In this document: positions 1 to 11,368 of the stretch, piece by piece
Layout of the letters: each line of letters begins with the position of its first letter
Position numbering within the stretch: position 1 is the first letter of the stretch
Source: Bolinopsis microptera
Lineage: Eukaryota > Ctenophora > Tentaculata > Lobata > Bolinopsidae
DNA: 64,000 bases
NCBI RefSeq assembly: GCF_026151205.1
Contig: NC_087077.1
Span: 2,108,001-2,172,000 of the forward strand
Direction of reading: 5' to 3'
The notes under the pieces: model-generated
The model's database searches: none
What the model was told of the DNA's origin: nothing
The model's input: only the letters and a program-made list of their open reading frames with translations
Translations under genes and position numbers: made by a program

Positions 1-1844
1 CAGTGATTTAGTCGTATGGGAACTTGCATGGTAGAGCAGAGCAAGGCCGACCGAGAATAAGCTATATGTCTATTGTCTATGTTACTGAATAAAGTTGGTA
101 CAAACTCTAAAGAGGACCTGCGAACCCTGATATGGGACAGGGATATATGGCTCGGGTGTTATCTGGCGTAGATCGGACTTAGTTCAAACCTATACTAAGC
201 AATACTATTAGTATTTATGGAAATGTTTCGTGTCCATTATATTTCAAAGTCGTGAAAGAAGCTGGCTCAATTGCTGGGTGACAATATTGAGACAAAAACA
301 TATTGAGACATTATATTATGTAATTACCCTGTCAGTTATTAATTATAATGTGTAATTATAATGGGTGCATTGACGTACCAGGCGACGATAAAAAATTGTT
401 CCTGAAAACTGATAAAAGCGAGTGTGAAATTTCTATAATACCTCATACTCATGCCATACGCTCCGCCCGCCTGACTTGAAATTATATAATAATTATATAA
501 TCACTGATAAACCCATTAAACGCCGTCAACTATAATATAAGAAAAATAACTGTTTCATTCTGGAGTATTCGCGACGTAAAATTCTCCTTTAATTCGAACA
601 AGTGGCACATAGGCAAGGCTTCGACAATTCCTATCACGACTTCAAGTTGCCCAAATGCAAAGTGCAAACAGATAGCGTAAACCCTACTGAAAATGACATA
701 GATAACCAAAAATGGAAACCCCCACTTCTTAAGGCCCTATGTATACATGAGAAAAGAGAAAGCACAGAAAATAAGGACAGATTAATAATGAGCGTCGACG
801 TGTTATGCTGAATATTAAACTTAAGCCGAGAGATAATAACAAATTAATCTCACAAGATTGGTCAGACAAATAGCACTAAAGAAATGTCTCAATCGCTCCC
901 TAACTCAATCACAAGATATTAACAAATAAAAGCCTCTTGTTTGAACCACGCACTTTGCTCAGCTTATATGGGTTACAAAATGAATCAGACAGAATCAAGC
1001 GAGGATATTGGCTGCAAAGCCGCTTAGTTGCCGACAAGAAAGAGGAGCAGTTATAAACTTATAATGAGAATTGAACAAATTCGTTATCTTATAATAGAGA
1101 TATTAAAGTCACTATTGTGACGGTACATTAGAACTAGACAGAAACAAAGTGTGAAGGGCCTGAACGGAACCCCTCGGATTCAGTTCCTTGTTTAATAGCC
1201 TAGCTCTCATGAGAATTCGAAAACAGGACCAGAGTCAAGATCAACCGATCCCAAAGTGATCGCTAACCATGAATAACTCAACCACGAATTGTCGACCGGT
1301 GGCACTTCCACTAATTACCACTAATTACCACTAATTACGAGAGACTCAGGAGTCCTCACCTTTATACAAGTCAAGGCCTGTATAACTGTGATCCACTACA
1401 AACAGGATGATTGTCATTAAACTAGACAGTCCACACTGTTATAAGTAGGGTAATGACCCTGTGCCGGTTTGAAGTTTTGGTGAAAGTCGCAAATCTGACA
1501 ATTTCTACAGAGGCATTCAGATAGAAAATGACGCTGTAACCTCATAGTTCCAGACTAACGAACCTAATGGCTGGTGGACTGAGTACCTAATGAATATACT
1601 TAAGCAGTCATTATTAGAGAGTCCAGTAAGGTTACTGCTAACTGCATCATTAAACCAATCAAAATATCCTATTTTAAATGACTTTCGTGATAAATAAACC
1701 CAATACATGATTACTTATCCATATCTACCCTCTGTACGAAGTAGATATCGTCAGCTAGCCTCAACGGTCAATAAATTAAATATGGTGAGGCTATGAGTTG
1801 TACTTGTTCAATGTCCATAGACGTCCAGACCCTTCCCCTCTCTC

Positions 1845-1892
<48 letters not shown>

Positions 1893-2447
1893 TGACGTTG
1901 ACTATAATTGAGAAGTGGAATAATAGTGGACATTGTTTGAATCCCAGGTTGAAACATTTGGTGGATATTGGTCATTCAGAGACATTCCACTAATTTGATT
2001 GCTGGGGTCCTGGTGTCTAGAACAATTACCAACATCTGTTTACAACCAGCAGAGCATTAGTTACTCATGCATGTTAAATTTGGGCCAACATTTTATTGGG
2101 TCGTAATTTTAATTAACCACCGGTTATGGGGGCTGCGCTGGGGCCTATATAATTAGATATTACCACCTGTACTAATTTATCCCTTATTTAAAGTTCTAAC
2201 CCGACCTGCTTATCTTTATCATATCCGTGAAAGTTTAATGATAATGTAACTAATTAATAGAACATAAATAATAACAATAGCCCAATAACAGTGTTTGAAA
2301 TATATATATTTGTGTGTAGTCGTTTTACATTTGGTTGCATATAGCGAGCTCTGTTATCAGCTGTTGTAACTTGCGATAAGAAGTGCTTGTCTTTTAGTGT
2401 GATCGTTGTGTAGCCTGTATACAAGAACTGTACATTGGAATATCACG
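1..2447. other. Gene-poor region, no gene recognised
   Basis: Short open frames exist on both strands, but none shows a recognisable domain, splice logic or codon pattern. The stretch is AT-rich and contains a dinucleotide repeat near 1.85 kb and a short triplicated motif (ACTAATTACC) at about 1310-1340. The last few hundred bases may be the 5' untranslated part of the ORF1-type element that follows. I see no exon here that continues the minus-strand BPTF-like gene. Confidence 0.5.
1838..1893. repeat. (CT)n microsatellite
   Basis: Almost pure CT dinucleotide run with two or three interruptions. It produces a spurious Ser/Leu-rich frame. Confidence 0.9.
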
Positions 2448-3359
2448 ATGCAGTACTCATACCATGAACATACGAAGCATTTGGTCGATGACCCCGATAA
2501 TGATGATCTGTTTAGTGCCAGACATGCAGATCAGGTAGCGAGAGCTACAAACAGTGTTTTTAATGAAATGTGCCATGAACTGGATGTTAAGGAATACGGA
2601 GATCTAGTATTGAAAAACCTGAACAAGCGATCAGTTTCGAAAGAAAAACTGTGTGATTGGCTGCAAACTGTTTGTTTCATTTTGAATCGTTATGCGGCTC
2701 CTCATTTGCAAATGGCTGCGGAGAGAGTAGATAAACAGAACATTTCAGTAATCGCGGAGCAGAAAACTGTCATTGATTTGCAGAAGCAGCTCATTGAAAA
2801 GAAGGACGAAGAACTCAAGTCTGTTCAAACAACTGTGCAGACAGAAATGAAATCATATTCTTCTGCCCTGAAAAAGACTTGTGCAGCTGCTCTTACGCCA
2901 AAGAAGATCTGTACTGCAGTTAAGACAATAGCTGAAAAGGATGAAAGAAGCAGAAACGTCGTAATCTACGGAATAAGTGAATCCGACGGCGAGAAGTTAG
3001 AAAACAAAGTTGCTGAAGTTCTTGGTGAGATAAACGAGAAACCTTCTTTTCGTGACTGTTGTAGAGTTGGTCTGAAGAGAGTGGGCACATTAATACGACC
3101 AACTAAACTATCTCTAAATAGCTCTGACATGGTTACTCAGGTGCTGCGAAAAGCGAAACTACTACGCACAAAAGAGGGCTATAAAAGTATCTACATTTGC
3201 CCAGACAGATCAGTGGAAGAAAGGAGAGCTTACAAGAAGCTCTGGGAGGAATTGAAAGAGAAGAGGAAAGCAGAGCCTAACAGAGTTCATTTCATAAGGA
3301 ACAATAAGATTGTCAGCTCTGATAAGAACAGTGTATCAGCCTCGTCTGAAGAAATTTGA
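2448..3359 (+). CDS. ORF1-type protein of a non-LTR retrotransposon
   Basis: Intact 303-residue frame. I start it at the ATG at 2448 because the open frame upstream of it begins without an ATG. A helical, probably coiled-coil region (about residues 90-140, rich in Glu, Gln and Lys) precedes an RRM-like part that opens with RNVVIYGISESD and continues to a motif with ICPDRSVEERRAYKKL. This arrangement is typical of the RNA-binding ORF1 protein of CR1/L2-like LINEs, which packages element RNA with the ORF2 endonuclease/reverse transcriptase. No ORF2 follows; only about 210 bases of 3' sequence and an A-tract. It lies antisense and next to the last exon found of the BPTF-like gene, perhaps inside one of its introns. 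A domesticated cellular gene is the alternative. Confidence 0.7.
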   Translation: MQYSYHEHTKHLVDDPDNDDLFSARHADQVARATNSVFNEMCHELDVKEYGDLVLKNLNKRSVSKEKLCDWLQTVCFILNRYAAPHLQMAAERVDKQNISVIAEQKTVIDLQKQLIEKKDEELKSVQTTVQTEMKSYSSALKKTCAAALTPKKICTAVKTIAEKDERSRNVVIYGISESDGEKLENKVAEVLGEINEKPSFRDCCRVGLKRVGTLIRPTKLSLNSSDMVTQVLRKAKLLRTKEGYKSIYICPDRSVEERRAYKKLWEELKEKRKAEPNRVHFIRNNKIVSSDKNSVSASSEEI

Positions 3360-3570
3360 ACTGTTTCACATTCTTCACCACACATTTATTTTATCACAAT
3401 TTTGTTTCACATTTTAAAAAATCATATCGGGGCCATGTAATTGCGGGCACGTTTTACTGTGCAGTACCGTGTTTGGTCTCCCGACAGATTTTACAGACGG
3501 GGGCAATATTTTATTCGAGTTTATTTCATTCGTTGTAATTGCTGTACTCTGTAAAGTTTGAAAAGTATTT

Positions 3571-3583
3571 AATAAAAAAAAAA
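3571..3583 (+). terminator. AATAAA merging into poly(A) tract
   Basis: An AATAAA motif runs directly into an uninterrupted A-tract 211 bases after the stop of the ORF1-type frame. This resembles the 3' end of a reverse-transcribed mRNA. A poly(C) run follows at about 3587-3602. I could not identify target-site duplications. Confidence 0.6.
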
Positions 3584-3618
3584 TAGCCCCCCCCCCCCCC
3601 CCATATATAGTAACTCAC

Positions 3619-6600
3619 TAATATCAGGGGTGTTCTGAGAGTTCCAACTCTGGAAAAGTCGCTGAAGAAGTTGTGCGGGATCGTCGGGTTTAACCGTGGG
3701 CGCTACTTGACGTCGTTTAAGCGTAACGTTTCCTTTGATGTTGAGTTCTGGACGCTTCAGCAGTGTTTGCACTACCTAAGGAGAGTCTTGGTAATTATAA
3801 AAGCAAACAAGTTGTAGTAATCTTAGCGAGAGTCTAGTACGTAGAGCAACAAATTACAAAACATTAATGGGTAGTCTTGATTCTGAAGAAAACCTTTAAA
3901 GGTTTCAATAACTGAATAGTAAACCTCTTTGGAAAGAACGATATTCCTCTGGCTATTGTCGGAAGGTGACCTGTTTTCCTTGTTGTCTGAGGGGATTACT
4001 TGTACCGCAGTGGGAGAGCCAGTTGTCAGGCTACTCGCTGACATTATCACCTGTATCATCAAAAAGTCAGTATTTAAAACTTGAATTTAATATTTAAACA
4101 GTACTGAATAAAGCTTAAAGCGGTAGTCATTTAAATTACAAATTTACATCTTATCGTGAACAAAATAATAATTATCAGGAATAATTATAAATCACCTTGG
4201 TGACGCTATTTTGTCGGATTATTTTAGCACCGGGTGGCAGAGCGAACATCACCTTACCGTCAGGACCCACTATCTTCTTGAAACCGTGTGGCATCGAGAT
4301 TACTCGTTTGGAAGGAGAATCTATCGAGCTACCCTAAGGGAAAAATTTGATAAAACATGAACAGTTTAGTAATAACCAAAATTTTTCGGCTCAATTTTAT
4401 ACCCTAACTGTTTTCTTTATTGAGTTATTGGTCTGGAATAATTCTACAGCAAAACAAATGCGTTTTTAGAAGTAGAACAAATACTAAAGAATTCCCCACT
4501 AAATCAACAACATGTAGCTAGGTACCTTTGTGCACTGGAGTTTGTTGACAACTCGAGTCAGACGATCGCATTTCTTGGCCTTGTCACGTGATCCAGTATG
4601 ACCTGACGAACTTTTGCTCTCGTACGTCCAACCAATACCTGAAAGTTTAGACATTTCAAAAACATTAAACCTTGTAATTGGTTCGGTTTAATAAACCAAA
4701 CAGTTCCAAATATAACCATGTCATGATATTTGTTATTCCTCAAAAGTCAAAACCAAAGAAATCTAACCAACTAAGAAAACCAAAACGTACCGTTATTTTT
4801 CCTGTATTCTTCACCATCCATAGAAATCTTTGTAATTTTTCTAGGGCTCTTCCTTTTGTTGGAGGGAGAGGGTTCGATGTCTTCTGGTGTGTCTGCCGGA
4901 GGAGGGATTTCTTCTTGCTTTTCTTCCTTTGTTTCTTCCTTTGTTTCTTCCTTTGCTTCTTCTGTCTCCTCTACAGCTGCTTGATCTTCAGTTTCAGCTG
5001 CGGGTTTTGAATCCTCAACGTCTTTCATTTCTTCGTCCAAAGGTTTGATTTCTTCGTCGAACCCTTCGTCAGTGGGTTTGTCCTCTTCCGAAGTACTGAC
5101 AGTTGGGGTATCAGTAGAAACAGGTTCCGTTTCAGTATCCATTTCAGTTTCTTTTTCAGTTTCTTTTTCAGTTTCTTTTTCAGTTTCTTTTTCAGTTTCT
5201 TCTTCAGTTTCTTCCTTTGCTGGCTCTTCTAACTTGGTCCAATCTAGGAAGAAATTTTATAAACAATACAAGATCCAAATGGGAGTTTAAAGATGATTAT
5301 CTAATCACAAAACTAAGATTCCGGACAGTCAACATGATATCTTGTATGTAGAGGAATTCTCATAATATTTAGTAATAGTAACCCACCAGGAGCGAATATA
5401 ACGGGTCTGATATGCGACTCCAGGAATGCAAGACAGGCAGCGAGATGGTGTGCATTTCCTGCTTTGAGAAGCGCATTCTCCCAGGCACTGCGCCGTTTGG
5501 ACCACGCGTCGTGCATGAAGTACTTAGGGATGTTACTCGACATGTTGAGAAGCGTGTTTCTCAGTAGTTTAACCTGGTTTAAAGAAGAGTTTTACTTTCA
5601 TTAGCAAGGTTATCTTGCAGGATTATATATAAAAAATCGTGTGAAATCTGGGTAAAAGCTAGACCAATACGTGATAATAATAATAATAATAAATCGAAGT
5701 TTAATAACACCACTTTTAAGATATATGTGCGGATAAAATGATTTGTACCTGGTCTGGAGAAGAAGATTTCCAGGAGAGCTGCTCTCTAACAGTTGAACTG
5801 GTCTGTTTGAGCTTGTTGGATAGGGCGGCCGTCAGCTTGTAGCTGTTACACTTACCTTTGTACCTGATCATTGTGTACAGCGTTAAAATAACTTTGTAGT
5901 TTACACAAACAAGGCTACAGGATGGAAATTAATCAAAGATAATGACAATGTAACATTTCTTCCCTTGCCAATATTATAAGCACGGGAAGAAGTGTAGTGC
6001 TTTTTAAATGTCGAATTTACTAACTTGAGATAGAGCTTGTCCGCTCCGAAAGTGAAGTTGTCGTCGGTAGCTTGTTGGAAGAGTGAGAGGAGTGAGGTGA
6101 GGGGCATACTCTCGACATCCTTCCTTAGTACTGTGCTGGTCTGCTGATCTCCGTATGTTATACCTGGGGGCATTTTACATTTGTAAACAGAGATGTAACA
6201 GAGATATAACAGAGATATAACAGAGATATAACAGAAATATAACTGAAATATAACTGAAATATAACTGAAATATAACAGAAATATAACTGAAATATAACTG
6301 AAATATAAACAAAATATAACATTATATGTGTTGAATGATAACTGTTGAATGATAACTTTACATAATATTAAGTATGGAGTGTATTCAAACAACAACATTT
6401 TCACATCCTTCAGCAACGTGATCTAAAGTAGGTCTTATCATAGAGGAGACAAGACACATAGAGGAGACAAGACACATTGCCTTTCCCACTCCCCAGCTAT
6501 GCCATAAATATCGAACAATTTACGAGCGAAACTACTACGCGAGTTAACAGTAATAATATATATAATATATATAATATAATTATATATATAATAAGTTTAA

Positions 6601-7917
6601 TAATTACCAGAGTATTTTGTGGGTGACTGAAGTGTTCTGGTTTGTGTGGTTTTATAGGAAAACACAATATCAACCAGTGTTTCGTTCATCCTCTCTACGT
6701 AGTCGAAATAGTTTTGTTTTATCGCATCGTGCACCTGAGTTAGGAATGTAATGTCAAAACTTGTAGAACCGCATATTTTAGTATACTTTTACATTCCAGA
6801 ATGTCAGGTCAGTTCTCGACACATCATAATCTGAAAAACCTCAACAAATGAAGAATTTTGTTAAAGAGCCGGTTTGGCGAGACAGTGCTATTGTCCTAAA
6901 ACAAAATCTAACTCAGACTTCAGTAAACTAACATTGGTATCCTCTGGAGTGCCTGACTGAAGTTTAAGGATAATTTCGTCTAATCTGTCCTTGCTGCTGT
7001 AGTACCGCGTACCTTCACTACTGGAGTGAAGGATGAGCCTGCGTAGAACAAACCAGTAAGTAGCTCCTTCAGAGTCTGTGCCAAGTGAACTGGAGTTGTA
7101 TATCGATGGTGCTTTTTCGTCGAATTCTGAGGATAATTTAGTTTAAAGTTCATTTTAGTATTTAAATATTAAAGAATAGAGTTCAGAGGCGTTATAACAA
7201 GATACATACAAATTCTCTAAGTTCAGGCATCCTCCCAAACTCACCATGCACATATCTCGTTAGGTAAAGGAGAATTTCAACTCTCTTCTCGACTGGCAAA
7301 GTGTAGTAATCCCCGGTGAATGTAGCTGCACTCCTACTGCGCTGAAGGTATAGTCTCAGTGCACAGGGCCACGTGACTTCATCAAGCTCCTCTAAGCTCA
7401 GCAGATCGTAGGTGTTATAAGATGAGGATTGTTCCACGTCCTGAAGATAATCCCTATTATTGTTTGGTAAAAATTTGTTAAATTCTATGAATTCCCGGAG
7501 AAAGTCCAAAAACATTTGATTCAGTATTATAGGTGATTTATCAAAAAGCTTAGAATATGAATAAAGGAGATGTATTTAAAAGGATATGTATAAAGCCAAA
7601 GGAGATGTATAAAGGATATGTATAAAGGAGATGTATAAAGGAGACAAAGTACAAACCTTAGCAATAAGCTCATCGAGCAGAGCCACATGAACATCACTCA
7701 CAATACTGCTGTGATCATGATGCGTTACAGCAGCACAAAACTCCTCGAATATAAGATGGGCTAAGTTGAAGTGTTGGACGAGAACCTTATAAACTGAAAC
7801 AAGAGGCAGGAGCACAGAGTGGGGTACAGCTAGGTCCGCGGAGCTGGGCAGTTGGCCAGGTTGCTCGGTTTCTGAGGAGGCTGTTACTGCGACCGCTGCG
7901 AAAATGTCATCTTCCAT
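3619..7917 (-). CDS. BPTF/NURF301-like chromatin remodeler subunit (N-terminal part, 12 exons)
   Basis: Exons in reading order: 7657-7917, 7245-7440, 6933-7126, 6608-6734, 6025-6163, 5749-5863, 5387-5573, 4791-5243, 4526-4638, 4196-4333, 3841-4050, 3619-3775. All boundaries are GT/AG and every phase joins, giving about 763 codons. Residues 30-152 form a DDT domain (IFEEFCAA, VHVALL, DEVTWPCALRLYL), which in this family contacts the ISWI ATPase. Residues 168-183 (GTDSEGATYWFVLRRL) match the BPTF WHIM segment. Residues 345-406 contain IPKYFMHDAWSKRRSAWE and LESHIRPVIF, as in BPTF. Residues 410-545 are Glu/Thr-rich, then GEEYRKNNGIGWTYESK again resembles BPTF. The PHD finger normally between DDT and WHIM is absent. 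The last two exons are not recognised, and the donor joining them (GTACTA) is weak. C-terminal PHD and bromodomain exons were not found. Confidence 0.75.
6180..6312. repeat. 11-bp minisatellite in a BPTF-like intron
   Basis: About eleven tandem copies of an 11-base unit (variants of AGATATAACAG and AAATATAACTG). The array lies wholly in the 444-base intron between the exons ending at 6608 and starting at 6163, the longest intron of the model. Confidence 0.85.
7566..7650. repeat. Short GGAGATGTATAAA repeat in an intron
   Basis: Four imperfect copies of a 13-base unit in the intron between the first and second coding exons of the BPTF-like gene. Several frames read through it, which makes the surrounding exon appear longer than it is. 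Confidence 0.75.
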
Positions 7918-8601
7918 TCTCTCATCAATCTCCTACGAAGTGGTCTTCTGCTTGCTACCTACATGGCTACAGAATATTAGTGTTAGAGTATACTGACAAT
8001 ACCATATATCATATATGAAGGAAAGAAAATTATAAGTATCTTGTGCCATGCTGGTTGGAAATTTTAACATTTCTTTTGAAAATTTGTAATAAAATGAAAA
8101 AGACAGAGGGAAATCATTGGGACGCAAATAAGACACCATAACTGGAGAGTAATGATTTCTCATTTCAAATATTATCAAGAACTAATAATTGAAAATTACA
8201 TAAACAATTATTGCAGATAAATACTACAATTTAACACTGTCAACACTTCAATGATGTTAAGCGATCCAAGATCAAGATTGAATTATATCTTAATTGGGAC
8301 AGCTGGAGACAATAAAACTTGTTAAAAATGGTAAAAATTAGTTAAAACCTAGGCTGTCATTAGCCCTGATAGAAACATAAATTATCTAAAAATGGAAATA
8401 AAAATTTCGAGAACATAATTAAATCCACTTGAGCCTTCTGATGTTATTATATAAAGGTGAAAACTTCTCAGTTATTTTAATTGATAAGTTAATTTCATAT
8501 TTTGATTGAATTCAAATAGTGTGCAGTTCTGAAGGTTTTTCATTCAAATACAATATAATAGGTTAAAAAATTGTCCTTTACCTGCCATGCCAAGAATTAC
8601 T
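7918..8601. other. Intergenic: BPTF-like 5' side and PCNA 3' side
   Basis: AT-rich interval between two minus-strand genes. It must contain the PCNA 3' UTR and the promoter of the BPTF-like gene, but I see no convincing TATA box or other defined element, and the frames here are not gene-like. Confidence 0.5.
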
Positions 8602-9390
8602 TTATGCAGCTTCATCCTCGTCAGTGACTTTAGGAGCAAGGAAGTAACGGATATTACCGAAGTCGGCAATATCGTACTGGACCACCAGAGGAGAATCGTT
8701 CCTAAGAGTGAGTTTCACGAGTGGGCTAAGGGGAGCACCTCTGCAGAAATAGTGGAGATATTTGAATGCGAAAGTCAGGGCTACCGGGTTATCCATCTCG
8801 ATCTGAACTTTTTCTTCCTCTTTTTCGCTGTTGGTTTCAAGGAGAGTAATAGTTCCAGCTCCAAGGTCTCCGGAAGCGTTGAACGTCACGGAGTTCTTGA
8901 TAACAGCTATCGTTACAGCATCTCCAAAGGCAGAGAGATCACGGCAGATTCTTTGGAACTCAGCAGAAGGCATGGTAATCATAGCATCGTAGCCATCATC
9001 AGTCAAAGCAAGATGTTCAGAATCAATCTGCATAAGCTTGACAGTGAACTCAGATGTTCGTTCCTGGTTTGGGCTTTCGAATGTGAAGGTTACAGAATCA
9101 CCAGGATCATCTTTGTATTCCATCTTGAGAGAATCGTCGTTATTACAGCACTTCATAACCTTGATCATGGTGGCCAGCTGGATGCCCATGACACAGTTAA
9201 GATCACATCTGTACTCTTCAAACCCACTGCTCTGCAGTAACACGCTCACTAAACTTACGTGAGAGTTATCCATGGCTTGCAGAGACATACCCTCGGCGGA
9301 GAGATCCCAGTTCGCATTGACAACTAAATCCTTTAGGGCTTCTAGAATCTTCTTCATGAGACCTCCTTGTGGTAAACGTGCTTCGAACAT
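8602..9390 (-). CDS. PCNA: Proliferating cell nuclear antigen (sliding clamp)
   Basis: A 262-residue frame, about the same length as animal PCNA (261 in human), without introns in the coding part. The N-terminus MFEARLPQGGLMKKILEALK, the central-loop region containing SLVSVLLQSSGFEEYRCD, and the C-terminus FLAPKVTDEDEAA are diagnostic. PCNA forms a homotrimeric ring around DNA in the nucleus, tethers replicative polymerases and recruits PIP-box partners through the interdomain connector loop and C-terminal tail. The ATG at 9390 sits 15 bases after a TTTGTTTAG that looks like a splice acceptor, so a 5' UTR intron is likely. It is immediately upstream of the BPTF-like gene on the same strand. 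Confidence 0.97.
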   Translation of the reverse strand: MFEARLPQGGLMKKILEALKDLVVNANWDLSAEGMSLQAMDNSHVSLVSVLLQSSGFEEYRCDLNCVMGIQLATMIKVMKCCNNDDSLKMEYKDDPGDSVTFTFESPNQERTSEFTVKLMQIDSEHLALTDDGYDAMITMPSAEFQRICRDLSAFGDAVTIAVIKNSVTFNASGDLGAGTITLLETNSEKEEEKVQIEMDNPVALTFAFKYLHYFCRGAPLSPLVKLTLRNDSPLVVQYDIADFGNIRYFLAPKVTDEDEAA

Positions 9391-10256
9391 CTTGACGAAT
9401 TTTTCTAAACAAAAAAAGTGTCAAGATTAGCGTTACTTTTGAAAACTAAATAACTAGTTACTAGGAATCTAATTATTGTATTATTATGCCATAAAATATG
9501 CACGTACAATTTATTATTCGTGTGTATTGAGCTATTGCTATGAACAACTATAAATGTGGATAATGAAAAAGTTGAGGATAGAAATCAAATAAATGATGCA
9601 ACGGTTTTACTTCTAATGTTTAGGTCACGGAGGCACTTCCAGTATTAAAATTAAAATGGCTGGACTTTTCAACCGCAGCATTTGTGCCTGGCCATAAGTG
9701 ATATCATCGGCAAATCAATTTGGCAGTGGATAGATGGATGAGAAAGATTGTTGAGAACTGACATTCATGATCAGTCAAAGTATTAAATTGTTAGTCGTCG
9801 AGAGTTCCGTTTTAGGTAAATTCAAGTTAGCCAGTAATTTAGTAGTTAGAAAGTAATTCGCAATTATACTGATTAAAAATGGGATTTCAACGACTTCTTC
9901 GATTCATGTATAACAATATAAAGTAAGCGCCCATGAAAACATATTTCTTCAATTCATGTCAAACAAAGAAAACGGGATGACGAACGTATCGACGGTAGAA
10001 TTGTAGAATAACGAAAACGGCCATATTGGATTTCGATTTTCTCCCTCCGCGCCGTAAGATGTAAACGCCTGCGGAGTCAGTTCATTGGTTGCGCGCAGCA
10101 ATCACATTGCACATACAACATAGAACATATATTGTGTTTTGTCTCACGTACGTCAATCAAATTCTTGTAGTAGATGAAGCTGTTATGAGAAAATATTACA
10201 CTTTTCTGCTCGAGCCCTGGGACTTCTTTTGGGGTTCTTATATGAGTGTACTAAAC
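9391..10256. other. Intergenic, PCNA 5' side
   Basis: No coding exon recognised. It should hold the PCNA 5' UTR and promoter. No TATA box is evident near the start codon. Confidence 0.5.
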
Positions 10257-10601
10257 CAGTGGCGTAACGAAGGGCCCCGCCGACGCGCGCCGAGTTGGAC
10301 TCGTCGACGGTCTTAATAAATGGAACAAATATTTTACGAGTATCAACCGTTATAATGTTAGGGGGCACCAAATCATCGTTTGAATGTGGGACAATTTCGA
10401 AAATTTAACTAAAGTACTAGCAAAACTGCGCGTTTTGCTCTACATACAAACTTTTTTAAAGACTTTACCGGCAACCGGCGTATCTTCTAAAAATAAAATC
10501 ACCTAATTTGTTCAATTTAAGGGAGGGGCACCAAAAGGGGAGGGGTGCCAACAGGGGGCGCTTTTTCGGCGGGGGCGCCAACAGGCAACGTTACGCCACT
10601 G
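10257..10601. mobile_element. hAT-like MITE, 345 bp
   Basis: Starts CAGTGGCGTAACG and ends with its perfect complement. It is flanked by TACTAAAC (10249-10256) and TACTGAAC (10602-10609), an 8-base target duplication with one mismatch. The CAGTGGCG-type ends and 8-base duplication are typical of the hAT superfamily. There is no coding capacity, so it is non-autonomous. An internal segment with GACGCGCGCCGAGTTGGACT recurs near 11.76 kb and, inverted, near 14.36 kb. Confidence 0.8.
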
Positions 10602-10664
10602 TACTGAACACTCTGACGGTATCGGGAACCTTCTATAAGAGCCTTCAGGACACAGGAAGACTAT

Positions 10665-10850
10665 AGTGCAAAGAAACTGCTGCTAACTGCTGCTCACTGC
10701 TGCTCACTGCTGCTCACTGCTGCTAACTGCTGCTAACTGCTGCCAACTGCTGCCAACTGCTGCCAACTGCTGCCACCTGCTGCCACCTGCTGCCAACTGC
10801 TGCTCACTGCTGCTATAACTGCTGCTAGTTAGCAGCAGTTTCTTTGCACT
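10665..10850. repeat. 10-bp CTGCTGCYAA-type tandem array inside inverted ends
   Basis: About fourteen copies of a 10-base unit (CTGCTGCTAA, CTGCTGCTCA, CTGCTGCCAA variants). The block begins AGTGCAAAGAAACTGCTGCT and ends with the inverse of that sequence, so it is an inverted-repeat element whose interior has expanded. Similar neighbours vary only at positions 8 and 9 of the unit. Confidence 0.8.
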
Positions 10851-10949
10851 ATTGTCCTCCTATGAGGGGCTCTTACTAAATCGCTCGCCCAAAAATTTCA
10901 CGTGACTTTGGTTTTTTTGGTTTTGCAGCCGTACAAAACGGTTTTACAT

Positions 10950-11042
10950 AAACCCTAATCCCAACCCTAACCCTAACCATAACCCCGAAGCTATCCATAA
11001 TCTTAACCACAACCCTAACCCTAACCCGAGCCCTAATGCCTA
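10950..11042. repeat. Degenerate telomere-like (CCCTAA) tract
   Basis: Roughly a dozen CCCTAA/CCATAA/CCCCAA-like hexamers, including two runs of AACCCTAACCCTAACC type. This matches the animal telomere repeat (TTAGGG on the other strand) but is internal and decayed. Confidence 0.6.
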
Positions 11043-11122
11043 AATAATCGAATTCACGTTTTACTAGCCTGTCACGTGACCAAAACGGTTTTTTGCCCAT
11101 AACTCTCCAGGGAAGCATTTTA

Positions 11123-11249
11123 ACCCTACGTCATGGAGGGTGATTCGGAATCAGCGTCCAAAAATACACCGATCTAGATCACTTTCATGCCTAAAGGGCC
11201 TTTTCACAAGAATTTTCTTAAAATTTGGGCGACCGATTTAGTAGGAGCG
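11123..11249 (+). repeat. Direct repeat, copy 1 of 2
   Basis: A block of about 127 bases beginning CCCTACGTCATGG and ending GTAGGAGCG. It recurs at 11495-11635 with few changes apart from a poly(G) expansion in the second copy. No coding content; probably part of one transposon family. Confidence 0.8.
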
Positions 11250-11368
11250 CCTGTGAGGAGCTGTGTTGTCAGTTGTGAGCACTTGGCTGCCAAAACTTCG
11301 GTCATCGAAAAACACCGGAATATAGGTGCAAGGTATGTAACCTACAAATCCGCGCGTCGGGTTCAGAG

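Noticed and set aside
4558-4743. Minus-strand frame ending in VTRPRNAIV
   Set aside because: The splice-phase-consistent reading of 4526-4638 is a different frame (GIGWTYESK onward) that matches BPTF.
4678-5290. Plus-strand Phe- and Ser-rich frames
   Set aside because: Antisense of the Glu/Thr-rich exon of the BPTF-like gene.
8587-9262. Plus-strand frames opposite PCNA
   Set aside because: Antisense shadows of a highly conserved gene.
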